Position numbers and translations under genes: made by a program
Assembly: GCA_028284765.1 (NCBI GenBank)
Contig: JANQRA010000014.1
Span: forward strand, 1 to 64,000
DNA: 64,000 nucleotides
Direction of reading: 5' to 3'
Source: Acidimicrobiia bacterium
GTDB taxonomy: Bacteria; Actinomycetota; Acidimicrobiia; Spongiisociales; ZC4RG35
Shown here: one piece after another, positions 23,227-32,125 of the stretch
Numbering within the stretch: position 1 is the first letter of the stretch
Layout: the number at the start of each line of letters is the position of its first letter
The notes under the pieces: generated by a model
Databases searched by the model: none
What the model saw: only the letters and a program-made list of their open reading frames with translations
What the model was told of the DNA's origin: nothing

Positions 23227-24084
23227 ATGTATCCACGTTCATTCGACTACGTAGCTCCGAACACCCTGGCGGAGGCGTTCAACGCCCTCGGCGACAATTG
23301 CAAGGTGATGGCTGGAGGCATGAGCCTCATCCCTCTGATGAAGATGCGGCTGTTCACTCCGGGCGTGGTTGTCGACATAGGCAATCTCCCTGATATGGAC
23401 CAGATCACGGACGAAGGTGACCACATCAAGGTTGGCGCCCTCGTACGTCACGGAACCACTGCTAGCGACGGGCTCATCGCGGCCAACGCTCAAGCATTGG
23501 CCACCGCTGCAGCACTCACCGGCGACGTTCAGGTCCGCAACCGTGGGACGACGTGCGGGGCGCTGGCTCACGCTGACATCGCTGCAGACCAGCCTGCAGG
23601 CGCCCTTGCGGCGGATGCAGTCATGGTCGTGGAGTCGGCAGGTGGGTCACGAGAGGTAGCGGCCTCCGACTTCTTCGTCGACTCATTGACGTCTGCATGC
23701 GGGCCCCAGGAGATTCTGACTCACATCAAGATCCCGAAGGCTGGTGAAGATGAAGGGTCCGCTTACGACAAGCTGGGCAGACGAGGCGGGCACAGCGACT
23801 ACGCAGTCGCTGGAGCGGCAGCTTGGGTCAAGAAATCCAACGGATCGATTGAAGCTGCGCGGGTGGCCCTGACTGGCGTCGGCACCAAGCCGCAGCTCGC
23901 GGAGAGTGTGGCGGAGGCTCTTGTCGGCACCGACGGCTCTGACGCCGCGATCGAAGCAGCAGCCCAACATGCCGTTGACGGTGTCGTCGTCCTCGAAGAC
24001 CTCTACGGATCCGAGGAGTACAAGACACACCTGGCCAAGGTCTACGTCGGGCGCGCCATCAAGCAGGCGATCGCCAACGTCTGA
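23227..24084 (+). CDS. CoxM-type FAD-binding subunit of the molybdenum hydroxylase
   Basis: 285 residues. The FAD motif AGGMSLIPLMKMRL is at about residues 32-45, followed by GALVRHGTTASD and VRNRGTTCGALAHADIAAD, which bind the flavin, and the C-terminal CO dehydrogenase flavoprotein domain (YDKLGRRGGHSDYAVAGAA). It completes the S-L-M operon that oxidises a substrate at molybdenum and passes electrons via two 2Fe-2S clusters to FAD. No coxD/coxE/coxF-type maturation genes are beside it. Confidence 0.92.
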   Translation: MYPRSFDYVAPNTLAEAFNALGDNCKVMAGGMSLIPLMKMRLFTPGVVVDIGNLPDMDQITDEGDHIKVGALVRHGTTASDGLIAANAQALATAAALTGDVQVRNRGTTCGALAHADIAADQPAGALAADAVMVVESAGGSREVAASDFFVDSLTSACGPQEILTHIKIPKAGEDEGSAYDKLGRRGGHSDYAVAGAAAWVKKSNGSIEAARVALTGVGTKPQLAESVAEALVGTDGSDAAIEAAAQHAVDGVVVLEDLYGSEEYKTHLAKVYVGRAIKQAIANV

Positions 24085-24089
24085 TCATC

Positions 24090-24136
24090 GAGCGTGGGCA
24101 ACTGAACACCGTATGCGTGCTCAGTTGCACACGCTC
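24090..24136. terminator. Long hairpin ending the molybdenum hydroxylase operon
   Basis: GAGCGTG, two bases, CAACTGA pairs with TCAGTTG, two bases, CACGCTC, leaving a 15-base loop. It is placed between two convergent genes and probably serves both directions. No T tract is present. Confidence 0.6.
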
Positions 24137-24141
24137 AGGAC

Positions 24142-25230
24142 CTACAGCAGCGGTTCGCGTTCTCCAGCGATGGCTGATCGGACGGCAGCACGGCCGTAGA
24201 TCGAGCCCATCACGTTGCCGTGCCCGCAATAGCCGCCGACAACCCACACATTGGGGCGAATCTCCTCGTATATGGGCGCCCGGTCTGGCGTATAGGCAGC
24301 ATGTCCCGCCCAACGATGAGTCACCTGGGCGGTGATACCCATTCCTCTGACAAACTCATCAAGCGCCTCCTGCAGCGGCTTGGTCGGTCCGTACGACACC
24401 GACCACGACTCCTCCATGAAACGGTCCCTCATACCTCCGATAGCCAGCGAGCCCCAGTCCAGCTGTTGCCAATACAGATAGCCCCACGACGTGTAGACGG
24501 GTCGATCGAATCGGTGAACGAAGGGCTCCGTCGCCAGCATTTCCAAGCGCGCTGTTCGCACCCGCCCTTCCAGTTCTGGAAACAACAACTCGAGCCGACC
24601 ATCGATCGCCACGATGACCTGCTCAGCGTTGATGACCCCCTGTTCCGTCTCGACCCGGTTGGATTCGACTGAGAGCGCACGACTGTGCTCGTGTAGAGCG
24701 GCGCCATCGTCGATGAGTCGGAGCGCAAGGTCCTGACAGCGTTGCATCGGGTTGCAGACACCGTCCAACGGGAACAGCGCCCCCTCCCCCTCTGGGCCGG
24801 AATACCGCTCCACTGGAAAGTCATCAGCCACGAGAGCCTCGATCTCGGTTGCGACGTGTTTGAGCTCCTCCGGCGAGGCAGCGATCCGCAGACTTCCCGT
24901 GCGACGGGACGCCGGTTGTGCCATCAGGATGTCCAGCTCATCAAGGGTCATCTGATACATGTCACGTGCTGCGTCTCCCCATCGGGCGATCGCGTCGTGA
25001 TAGGACTCGGCCATCCCGGCCAGGAGGAAGCCGCCGTTGCGGCCTGCCGCCTCCCCCGCCACAGGCCCGGCGTCGACGCCGATCACCGACTTGCCCAGAT
25101 TCAGTGCCTCATCCACTGCCGCTAGCCCTGATCCACCGAGGCCCACCACGCACACATCAGCGGTTTGGCTAGCGGTGACTGTGCGAAGAGCTCTCCAAGG
25201 CCGGTCAGCCCACACCGGACGATCGGTCAT
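24142..25230 (-). CDS. DAO-family FAD-dependent amine/amino acid oxidoreductase
   Basis: 362 residues. The N-terminal dinucleotide motif is VVGLGGSGLAAVDEALNLGK (about 30-49), followed by GRNGGFLLAG, as in glycine/D-amino acid oxidases. The C-terminus has DRAPIYEE and WVVGGYCGHGNVMGS, contacting FAD. It would oxidise a secondary amine or amino acid. Its ATG overlaps the stop of the universal stress protein gene upstream (ATGA), and that gene follows aat, so these three form a leftward unit. The substrate is unknown. Confidence 0.8.
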   Translation of the reverse strand: MTDRPVWADRPWRALRTVTASQTADVCVVGLGGSGLAAVDEALNLGKSVIGVDAGPVAGEAAGRNGGFLLAGMAESYHDAIARWGDAARDMYQMTLDELDILMAQPASRRTGSLRIAASPEELKHVATEIEALVADDFPVERYSGPEGEGALFPLDGVCNPMQRCQDLALRLIDDGAALHEHSRALSVESNRVETEQGVINAEQVIVAIDGRLELLFPELEGRVRTARLEMLATEPFVHRFDRPVYTSWGYLYWQQLDWGSLAIGGMRDRFMEESWSVSYGPTKPLQEALDEFVRGMGITAQVTHRWAGHAAYTPDRAPIYEEIRPNVWVVGGYCGHGNVMGSIYGRAAVRSAIAGEREPLL

Positions 25231-26084
25231 GGACGCCTGAACGACGCTGGTGTTCTGGAGATCAAGACGTCACACGGTGCGCGACCTACCAGCCCTTCTG
25301 CAACTGTCCCCAGCAGCACCATACGGGTGGCACTGGCGCCTCGATTCGCGACTACGACCAGATCCGCGTTTCGGCGACGGACGACCTCTTCGATCGTCTC
25401 AGCTGGAGGGCCGTCGGTCACCATCGTCCTGACCACTCCGTTCCAACTCATTGCGAACTCATTCATCCGGTCCGCAGCGGCCTCGAGTCGAGTTCCACGG
25501 CCTGCGTCGACCTCTTCTCGGAACAAGCCCGAGTCGACGAGGACCGGGTCGAAACGCGCAGGAAGGGAGTACAGCACGGTCAGATCGGCTCCATCACACA
25601 GAGTCATCGCAGTCTCAACGGCTGCTCGGGACGGCTCGGAGAAATCGACGGCAACCACCACCCGGCGGTAAGGGACTCGTGGCTGACGCCGGACGACCAA
25701 GACGTCCCCAGAGGCCATTCGTGCCACCCGCCTGGCCACCGGACCTGCGGTGAATGCGTCAACGGTCGACGAGCCCAGAACGGTCAACCCTGCTTTCTTG
25801 GCGCGAGTCACGAGCTCCCAGCTCGGAGAACCTTTGACTACCGACAAATCGACTCTGACGTCGGTGCGTCCCCGAATCCACTCGGCGATCTTCTCCGCCT
25901 CTGATGTTTGGTGATCCCGCATGAGACGAGCGAGACCTGGTTCAATCATCGCTTCGCCCACCGGCTCCACGACATGAACAAGCTCAAGATCGGAGTTTGA
26001 GGCTTCAGCCATAAGGCGAGCACGGTCGGCGACTCTCCGACCCATCGACGTGAGGTCGATTCCCGCTACGAGCGGATTTCCCAA
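25227..26084 (-). CDS. Tandem UspA-domain protein
   Basis: 285 residues from TTG 26084, placed after GGGAG. The longer open frame runs through aat antisense and is Arg-rich, so it was rejected. Two UspA domains are seen: the first (VAGIDLTSMGRRVADRARLM to LTVLGSSTVDAFTAGPVARR) and the second (VVVAVDFSEPSRAAVETAM to VVVANRGASATRMVLLGTVA). Both keep the G-2x-G-9x-G(S/T) type ATP-binding tail in part. Such proteins bind ATP and act in stress resistance. It is translationally coupled to the downstream DAO-like gene. Confidence 0.8.
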   Translation of the reverse strand: MGNPLVAGIDLTSMGRRVADRARLMAEASNSDLELVHVVEPVGEAMIEPGLARLMRDHQTSEAEKIAEWIRGRTDVRVDLSVVKGSPSWELVTRAKKAGLTVLGSSTVDAFTAGPVARRVARMASGDVLVVRRQPRVPYRRVVVAVDFSEPSRAAVETAMTLCDGADLTVLYSLPARFDPVLVDSGLFREEVDAGRGTRLEAAADRMNEFAMSWNGVVRTMVTDGPPAETIEEVVRRRNADLVVVANRGASATRMVLLGTVAEGLVGRAPCDVLISRTPASFRRP

Positions 26085-26110
26085 GGTGCTCCCAGGTGCA
26101 CGCGGCGAGC

Positions 26111-26773
26111 TTAACCTGCGGCGAAGACGGCCGGACCCGGAGCGCCGATAGCTTTGGGCAGCATCTCGAGATATCGGTCTCGCCCGACAACCAACGCACC
26201 GAGCGACTCGAGGTGATCGGTCTGCCATTGCACGTCCAACATGACCCCACCCTGATTCATGATCACCACGAGATGGACAAGGGCGACCTTCGAGGCATCC
26301 CTTGCGAGGTGGAACATCGACTCTCCAGCGAAAAGACCCCCAACGGATACGCCATAGAGACCCCCCACAAGCGCCCCATCCTGATCCCATACCTCAATTG
26401 AGTGAGCCCATCCGAGGCGATGGAGCTCAACGTACGCATCCACGATCTCCTCCGTTATCCAACCGTTGGGGCGTTCGACGTCGGAGCACCACTGAACCAC
26501 CGACTCGAAGTCTTCGTCAACGGTCACCGAGTACCTCCTCGTCGACTTGCGAAGTGAACGAGAGATCCTCAGTCCGTCGAGAGGCAGGATCGCCCTCTCC
26601 TCAGGCGACCACCAAGCCAGGTGACCGTCCGGCAGGTGCATCGGGAACATTCCCTGTCGATAGGCCGAGAGAATGAGGCCGGGCGACAGATCCCCTCCGA
26701 CCGCAACGACATCCCCGTCCGCCGCCCTCGGATCAGGCAACGCGTAGCGGGACGGGATCGGCTCTATCGGCAC
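26111..26773 (-). CDS. aat: Leucyl/phenylalanyl-tRNA-protein transferase
   Basis: 220 residues. Family marks include the opening GGDLSPGLILSAYRQGMFP, WWSPEERAILPLDG, WITEEIVDAYVELHRLGWAH, EVWDQDGALVGGLYGV, FAGESMF and LDVQWQTDHLESLGA. It adds Leu or Phe from tRNA to N-terminal Arg or Lys of proteins, marking them for ClpAP degradation (N-end rule). The length fits the family. No clpS is in the window. It is divergent from the quinone oxidoreductase operon, with about 55 bases between. Confidence 0.93.
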   Translation of the reverse strand: MPIEPIPSRYALPDPRAADGDVVAVGGDLSPGLILSAYRQGMFPMHLPDGHLAWWSPEERAILPLDGLRISRSLRKSTRRYSVTVDEDFESVVQWCSDVERPNGWITEEIVDAYVELHRLGWAHSIEVWDQDGALVGGLYGVSVGGLFAGESMFHLARDASKVALVHLVVIMNQGGVMLDVQWQTDHLESLGALVVGRDRYLEMLPKAIGAPGPAVFAAG

Positions 26774-26827
26774 ACTCCGATTCTGTCAGACAGGCATGAC
26801 GCGGCGTCGGCTCATAGTGTGCTCTCC

Positions 26828-27796
26828 ATGCGTGCATTGATTTGCGATGACTACAGCGGGATAGACGGCTTGAGGGTTGGCGAGCTGCCTGATCCGGAGC
26901 CCGCCAAAGGACAGATACTCATCAAGGTGGAAGCAGTGACGGTCAACTTCGCCGATGTGCTGATGGTCAAAGGCGAGTACCAGTTCCGCCCGGATCCACC
27001 CTTCGCCCCCGGGTACGAGGCTGCAGGGACCGTGGTCGTGTCCAATCAGACCGAGGGCATATCCCCTGGTGACCGGGTGGCAGGGTTCGCCTTCCACGGT
27101 GGGATGGCGGAGAAGATGGTGATCAATGGTTCCAACGCGGTGAGAATCCCCGACAACGTCGACACCGACGCCGCTGCAACTATCCCTGCCGGATACGGAA
27201 CCTCGTACCACGCTCTGGTTGATCGTGCTCAGCTGCAACCCGGCGAGACCCTGCTGGTCCTCGGTGCGTCGGGTGGCGTCGGAATGGCAGCGGTTCAGAT
27301 TGGCGCCGCCATCGGGGCCAACGTCATCGCAGCCGTCTCCTCGCAGGAGAAAGCCGAAGCCGCCATGGGTGCGGGTGCCGATCACGTGATCAGGTACGAC
27401 GAAGTCTCACTGCGGGACGCAATCAAGGAGCACACCGGAACTGGGGTCGACGTGGTCTATGACCCTGTCGGTGGACCTGCAACGGAGCAAGCGCTCCGCT
27501 CGACGAATTGGAACGGGCGACTGCTGGTCATTGGCTTTGCGGCAGGCGACATCCCTTCAATTCCACTCAACATCCCACTCCTGAAAGGCAACTCGGTCAT
27601 GGGAGTTTTCTGGGGACGGTTCACCAACGAAGAGCCCACCAAACACCAAGAGAACACTGCGACCCTGGTTCGTTGGGCCGGCGAGGGGAAGATCGCCCCA
27701 CGAATCCAGAAGAAGTTCACCCTCGACGAGGGCGCCGCCGCTCTTGCTTGGGTTGAACAGCGCAAGGCGGTCGGTCGGATAGTCATCAATCCGTGA
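26828..27796 (+). CDS. Quinone oxidoreductase-type medium-chain reductase
   Basis: 322 residues from ATG 26828. The GroES-like domain (VNFADVLMVKGEY, FAPGYEAAGTVV) lacks the zinc ligands of alcohol dehydrogenases, and the Rossmann motif LVLGASGGVGMAAVQIGAAI is at about 140-159. This is the NADPH:quinone reductase/zeta-crystallin type, which reduces quinones or enones in the cytoplasm. Its stop overlaps the start of the DAO-like gene (four bases). Confidence 0.88.
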   Translation: MRALICDDYSGIDGLRVGELPDPEPAKGQILIKVEAVTVNFADVLMVKGEYQFRPDPPFAPGYEAAGTVVVSNQTEGISPGDRVAGFAFHGGMAEKMVINGSNAVRIPDNVDTDAAATIPAGYGTSYHALVDRAQLQPGETLLVLGASGGVGMAAVQIGAAIGANVIAAVSSQEKAEAAMGAGADHVIRYDEVSLRDAIKEHTGTGVDVVYDPVGGPATEQALRSTNWNGRLLVIGFAAGDIPSIPLNIPLLKGNSVMGVFWGRFTNEEPTKHQENTATLVRWAGEGKIAPRIQKKFTLDEGAAALAWVEQRKAVGRIVINP

Positions 27797-28905
27797 CGGA
27801 CTTCCTCGTCGTTGGAGGCGGAATAGCGGGAGTATCAGCAGCCGCCCACCTCTCTCCCCTTGGCTCGGTGACGCTCCTAGAGATGGAGGGCAGCCTGGCG
27901 TATCACACCTCCGGCAGGTCAGCGGCGATGCTCGTGGAGAACTACGGGTCAGCAGGTTCCAGACCACTGGTCAGAGCTTCCCGCCATTTCCTCCAGAATC
28001 CGCCTGAATACGCGGTTGATGCCGACCTGCTTGCACCCCGTCCCGTGATGTGGGTGGCAGACCCCGGTGGATTCGATCAACTCACCGCAATTGCAGAGAA
28101 AGGGCAGAGCAACGGTGCGGGGTCGGTGTTGCTCAATCCGGATGCTGCCCTCGATCGCATGCCGTTGATGGATCCTGACTGGCTGGCAGGAGCACTACTC
28201 GAACCGTCGGGTGCCGACATAGACGTTGCCTCTCTCCATCAGGCGTTCGTCCGAATTGCTCGCCACCACGGGGCCGAGATCATCACGGGCTTCGGAGTGA
28301 CGACCATCGAGAGAAACGGAAGCCGGTGGACAGTCATAGCCGATGATTCCCGTTTCGACGCCGACGTGGTTGTCAATGCCGCCGGCGCTTGGGGCGACGC
28401 CATCGCCTCGATGGCGGGGATCGATCCCATCGGGCTCCAGCCGTTCAGGCGAACCGCATTCATGGTCCCGGGCGACTCCCAGTACGCAGACCTCCCAATG
28501 ATCGTTGAGGTCGGGGAGAATTGGTACCTGAAGCCCGACGGGGTGCAGATCCTCTGCTCGCTCGCCGAGGAGACTCCCCAGCCTCCGCAGGATGCGAAAC
28601 CCCAGATGGAGGATGTGGCGCTTGCCATCGATCGCATCAACCAGGCCACCACGTTGGACATCAGATCGGTCAACTCCCAGTGGGCAGGGCTACGCACGTT
28701 CGCACCCGATCGTGATTTGGTGATCGGCGAAGACCCGACTGCACCTGGCTTCTTCTGGCTGGTCGGCCAAGGTGGTATCGGCATCCAGACGTCACCCGCG
28801 TACGGTGGTTTGCTGGCCGCTCTCGCAACCGACAGCGCCCTCCCCGAAGAACTCGAGAATGCGGGAGTTGAGCCGGATCGGACCAGCCCTGCCCGTTTCC
28901 GTTGA
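27793..28905 (+). CDS. DAO-family FAD-dependent oxidoreductase
   Basis: 370 residues, GTG start overlapping the quinone reductase stop. The N-terminus TDFLVVGGGIAGVSAAAHLS is the FAD motif, SGRSAAMLVENYG follows, and VVNAAGAWGDAIASMAGI is the second conserved block of the DAO fold. C-terminal VGQGGIGIQTSPAYG finishes FAD binding. It resembles D-hydroxyglutarate/D-amino acid type enzymes but lacks a diagnostic substrate motif. It is the middle gene of a quinone reductase, DAO and FdhF/YdeP set. Confidence 0.82.
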   Translation: MTDFLVVGGGIAGVSAAAHLSPLGSVTLLEMEGSLAYHTSGRSAAMLVENYGSAGSRPLVRASRHFLQNPPEYAVDADLLAPRPVMWVADPGGFDQLTAIAEKGQSNGAGSVLLNPDAALDRMPLMDPDWLAGALLEPSGADIDVASLHQAFVRIARHHGAEIITGFGVTTIERNGSRWTVIADDSRFDADVVVNAAGAWGDAIASMAGIDPIGLQPFRRTAFMVPGDSQYADLPMIVEVGENWYLKPDGVQILCSLAEETPQPPQDAKPQMEDVALAIDRINQATTLDIRSVNSQWAGLRTFAPDRDLVIGEDPTAPGFFWLVGQGGIGIQTSPAYGGLLAALATDSALPEELENAGVEPDRTSPARFR

Positions 28906-28926
28906 CACTGAATTGTCTCGGATAGG

Positions 28927-31113
28927 GTGGCGAGGGTGAAGACTCTCAAGGCCGGCGGTGGCTTCCCGGCGATCTTCTACGTGCTTCGTCAGGCGCGCCG
29001 AGCCGGTGGGATCGGTGCCATGTACCGGGCGCTGCGCACCCCCAACGCCTGCAAGACATGTGCCCTCGGCATGGGTGGGCAGATGGGTGGCATGGTCAAC
29101 GAGTCCGGCCACTTCCCCGAGGTCTGCAAGAAGTCCGTCCAGGCCATGGCGGCCGACATGCAGGGAGCAGTTCCCGATGCGTTCTTCGCTGAGACTGACT
29201 TCTCGGATTTGGCGCGAATGACGCCGAAGGACTTGGAGGCGTCGGGTCGTCTCACCAAGCCGATGTACGCAGGACCTCTGGACACGAAGTATCGCCCCAT
29301 CGAATGGGATGAAGCAATTGAGAAGATCTCCGCCAAGCTGGCTGAGACAGACCCAGACGGGGCGTTCTTCTACGTGTCAGGACGCTCGTCCAACGAAGCC
29401 GGCTTCCTCATCCAACTCCTTTCCCGCGTGTACGGGACCAACAACGTCAACAACTGTTCCTACTACTGCCACCAGGCATCGGGAGTGGGACTGAGCAGCG
29501 TGACGGGTTCCGGCACGGCAACGATTGTCCTCGAGGACCTGGAATCGCTGGGCAAGGGAGATGTCTTCTTCCTGATTGGGGCCAACCCCGCATCAAACCA
29601 TCCACGATTGATGACAACGCTTGCCGGACTGAAGCGGCGGGGCGGTCGGGTAATCGTCGTGAACCCGCTGAAGGAGACCGGGCTGGTGAGGTTCAAAGTG
29701 CCTTCCAAGGTCAGATCCCTCCTGTTTGGAACTGAAATCGCCGACATGTACCTACAGCCGAACATCGGCGGAGACGTCGCCTTGCTGTCCGGCATCGCCA
29801 AAAGTGTGATTGCTGCAGATGGAGCCGATCTGGCCTTCGTCGAGAACTACGCCGCAGGGTGGGCAGAGTTCAAGTCATCGGTTGAAGCAATGTCCTGGGA
29901 CGACATCGTGGCTTCGTCCGGCGTTGACCGGGCTTCTATCGAGAAAGCGGCGCACATGTATCTAGACGCGCCCAACGCTGTCTTCGCATGGGCGATGGGG
30001 ATCACCCACCACGCGAACGGTGTCGAGAACGTCCAGTCAATCGCCAATCTGGCCATGACACGCGGCATGCTCGGACGGCCCGGAGCGGGACTCCTGCCGA
30101 TACGTGGCCACAGCAATGTGCAAGGCATCGGGTCGGTCGGCGTCACGCCTGGACTCAAGGATGCGGTCCTCAAAGCCCTCGATGAGACGCTCGGTGTCCA
30201 AGTTCCGAGCTCCGAAGGATTGGACACCATGGCGTGCATGGAGGGAGCCGCCAGCGGATCACTCAAGGTCGGGATCAATCTCGGAGGAAACCTCTTCGGG
30301 TCCAACCCGGACGCGGACTTTGCCGCCAGGGCCCTACAGAACCTCGAGATGACGGTCTATCTGTCGACAACTCTCAACACCGGCCACGCAGTCGGAAGAG
30401 GCAAAGAGACGATGATCCTCCCGGTGTTGGCTCGGGACGAAGAAAGCCAGGCGACAACTCAGGAGTCGATGTTCAACTATGTCCGACTCTCAGACGGAGG
30501 CAAAGCTCGCCATGCGGGGCCGAGGTCAGAAGTGGATGTCATTTGCGACATTGCGTCGAAGGTCGACACCGAGGGGATTGTCGATTGGAAGTCCATGCGT
30601 CAGCACGGAGTCGTCCGCAAAACGATTGCCCGAGTGATTCCGGGCTACGGAGCTATCGAAGAGATCGACAGGTCGAAAGAAGAGTTCCAGATCGAAGGCC
30701 GGACATTCCACAGTCCAAAGTTCCCGACCGACGATGGCAAAGCTCGATTCCATGTGCTCGACCTGCCGGCCCCTCAGTCCGACGGAAGCCTCAAACTCAT
30801 GACCATCAGGTCAGAGGGCCAGTTCAACACGGTTGTATATGAAGACGAGGACCCGTATCGAGGACAAGAACGTCGGGACGTGATCCTGATGAATCCGCAA
30901 GACATCGCTCGTCTCGGGCTCCATGTCGATCAGCGGGTGCAAGTCGAGGGTAAAGCCGGATCAATGACCGACATCCTCGTCCGGGAAACAGACATTCCTG
31001 CCGGTAACGCGGTGATGTACTACCCCGAGTCGAATGTCCTTCTGCCTCGAACCATCGATCCGGCTTCGAAGACGCCGGCTTTCAAAGGCGCCTTGATCGA
31101 AGTGTCGGCCTAG
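28927..31113 (+). CDS. FdhF/YdeP family molybdopterin oxidoreductase
   Basis: 728 residues, GTG start (a second GTG nine bases on is possible). The N-terminus carries a CxxC (NACKTCALGMGG) in place of the classical four-Cys FeS motif, then NNCSYYCHQASGVGLSSVTG, LIGANPASNHPRLMT and the C-terminal molybdopterin guanine dinucleotide-binding domain (FNTVVYEDEDPYRGQERRDV, VQVEGKAGSMTD). This is the YdeP subgroup of the formate dehydrogenase alpha family, whose substrate is generally unknown. It follows the DAO gene after 21 bases, and the 3' end overlaps the RDD gene. Confidence 0.88.
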   Translation: MARVKTLKAGGGFPAIFYVLRQARRAGGIGAMYRALRTPNACKTCALGMGGQMGGMVNESGHFPEVCKKSVQAMAADMQGAVPDAFFAETDFSDLARMTPKDLEASGRLTKPMYAGPLDTKYRPIEWDEAIEKISAKLAETDPDGAFFYVSGRSSNEAGFLIQLLSRVYGTNNVNNCSYYCHQASGVGLSSVTGSGTATIVLEDLESLGKGDVFFLIGANPASNHPRLMTTLAGLKRRGGRVIVVNPLKETGLVRFKVPSKVRSLLFGTEIADMYLQPNIGGDVALLSGIAKSVIAADGADLAFVENYAAGWAEFKSSVEAMSWDDIVASSGVDRASIEKAAHMYLDAPNAVFAWAMGITHHANGVENVQSIANLAMTRGMLGRPGAGLLPIRGHSNVQGIGSVGVTPGLKDAVLKALDETLGVQVPSSEGLDTMACMEGAASGSLKVGINLGGNLFGSNPDADFAARALQNLEMTVYLSTTLNTGHAVGRGKETMILPVLARDEESQATTQESMFNYVRLSDGGKARHAGPRSEVDVICDIASKVDTEGIVDWKSMRQHGVVRKTIARVIPGYGAIEEIDRSKEEFQIEGRTFHSPKFPTDDGKARFHVLDLPAPQSDGSLKLMTIRSEGQFNTVVYEDEDPYRGQERRDVILMNPQDIARLGLHVDQRVQVEGKAGSMTDILVRETDIPAGNAVMYYPESNVLLPRTIDPASKTPAFKGALIEVSA

Positions 31114-32081
31114 ACCTCTTCACCCCGCCGGTCTAGGTACTCAGCGAGCGGTGTCGGCATCGCAGCTGTGCGTGTGCCCCAGTCGTATACGACAGCTGTC
31201 TTGGCAAACCGGTCATGCCACGCCTGCCTTCTCGGATTGAACACAACGCCCAGTAAGCCGATCCCGAGCACGGCAAAACTGAGCGGATAAGTCAGCACCC
31301 GAATCAGAGCCGTCTTGCCTCTCAAGGTGAGGTCTCCGGAGATGGCGGTGACTCTGAGACCCAGGACCATCTTCCCAATGGTCTTGCCGAACACCGCGTA
31401 ACTCACCCACTGATAGAGGAAGGCCCAGATGACGAATCCACTCAGGTAGAAGATGCCTTGCTCTCGTGTCATCCCGTCGTCGACGAAGAAGGACAACGTA
31501 AACACAACTGCGGCCACGATGGCGGTGAATCCGGCAGTGACGACGAACGAGTCGAGCAGGAACGCAAACATTCGGCTGAAGGGTCCGGCGAAGGCACCGG
31601 TCTTGCCACGCTCATCGCCTTCGGAGTGCTCGTCAACCCACTCGAGGAGGTCTGAGGGTCCATCCGGGTAGTCGTCCACGGACCTCCCGATCAGCCGGTT
31701 GAGAATCCGCACTCCTATCTCGTCCAACCCGACGATTGGTCGTCGGAAGAGATCGAGTGCCGAGCCGGTCAGATGGCTGGTGCTCTCGGCGACGATCTCA
31801 GGGATGCCGGCCCTGTCGACCAACTCCTGCACATCGACCCGGTCGAGGAGGGCATCGACATCAACCCGATCCATAAGGCGATCGACGTCAACCCGGTCAA
31901 GCAGTTCGTTGACATCGACGCGATCCAGTAGGGCGTTGACGTCGACCCGTTCCAACAAGGCGTCGACGTCAACGTGGTCGAGGACGAGGTTGGGGTCGAC
32001 GTAGTCCAGGACGCGGTCACTGGCACCGGAGGCCATCCGGCTCAAGAATCCCTTTTCGTCCCTGTCCTGCGGCTGGGCCAT
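31110..32081 (-). CDS. RDD membrane protein with N-terminal 11-residue repeats
   Basis: 323 residues from ATG 32081; a TTG start seven codons earlier is less likely. Residues about 25-95 are about six tandem 11-residue repeats of the form VDxxxLLxRVD (VDVDALLERVD, VNALLDRVDVN, VNELLDRVDVD, VDRLMDRVDVD), a regular amphipathic helix. The C-terminal half is the RDD domain: FSRMFAFLLDSFVVTAGFTA with further helices, the ending GVVFNPRRQAWHDRFAKTAV with the conserved Asp/Arg, and VLGLRVTAI. RDD proteins are thought to be membrane transporters or scaffolds. No operon partner is obvious. Confidence 0.85.
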   Translation of the reverse strand: MAQPQDRDEKGFLSRMASGASDRVLDYVDPNLVLDHVDVDALLERVDVNALLDRVDVNELLDRVDVDRLMDRVDVDALLDRVDVQELVDRAGIPEIVAESTSHLTGSALDLFRRPIVGLDEIGVRILNRLIGRSVDDYPDGPSDLLEWVDEHSEGDERGKTGAFAGPFSRMFAFLLDSFVVTAGFTAIVAAVVFTLSFFVDDGMTREQGIFYLSGFVIWAFLYQWVSYAVFGKTIGKMVLGLRVTAISGDLTLRGKTALIRVLTYPLSFAVLGIGLLGVVFNPRRQAWHDRFAKTAVVYDWGTRTAAMPTPLAEYLDRRGEEV

Positions 32082-32125
32082 CAACGGAAAGCTAGCCCGC
32101 AACTACTCACGTTGACGACCTGGTC

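Noticed and set aside
26085-26390. N-terminal extension of the tandem UspA protein
   Set aside because: Overlaps aat antisense and is Arg/Gly-rich; the UspA fold starts just after TTG 26084.
31699-32004. Repetitive Ser/Thr/Arg-rich plus-strand frame
   Set aside because: It is the complement of the 11-residue repeats of the RDD protein.
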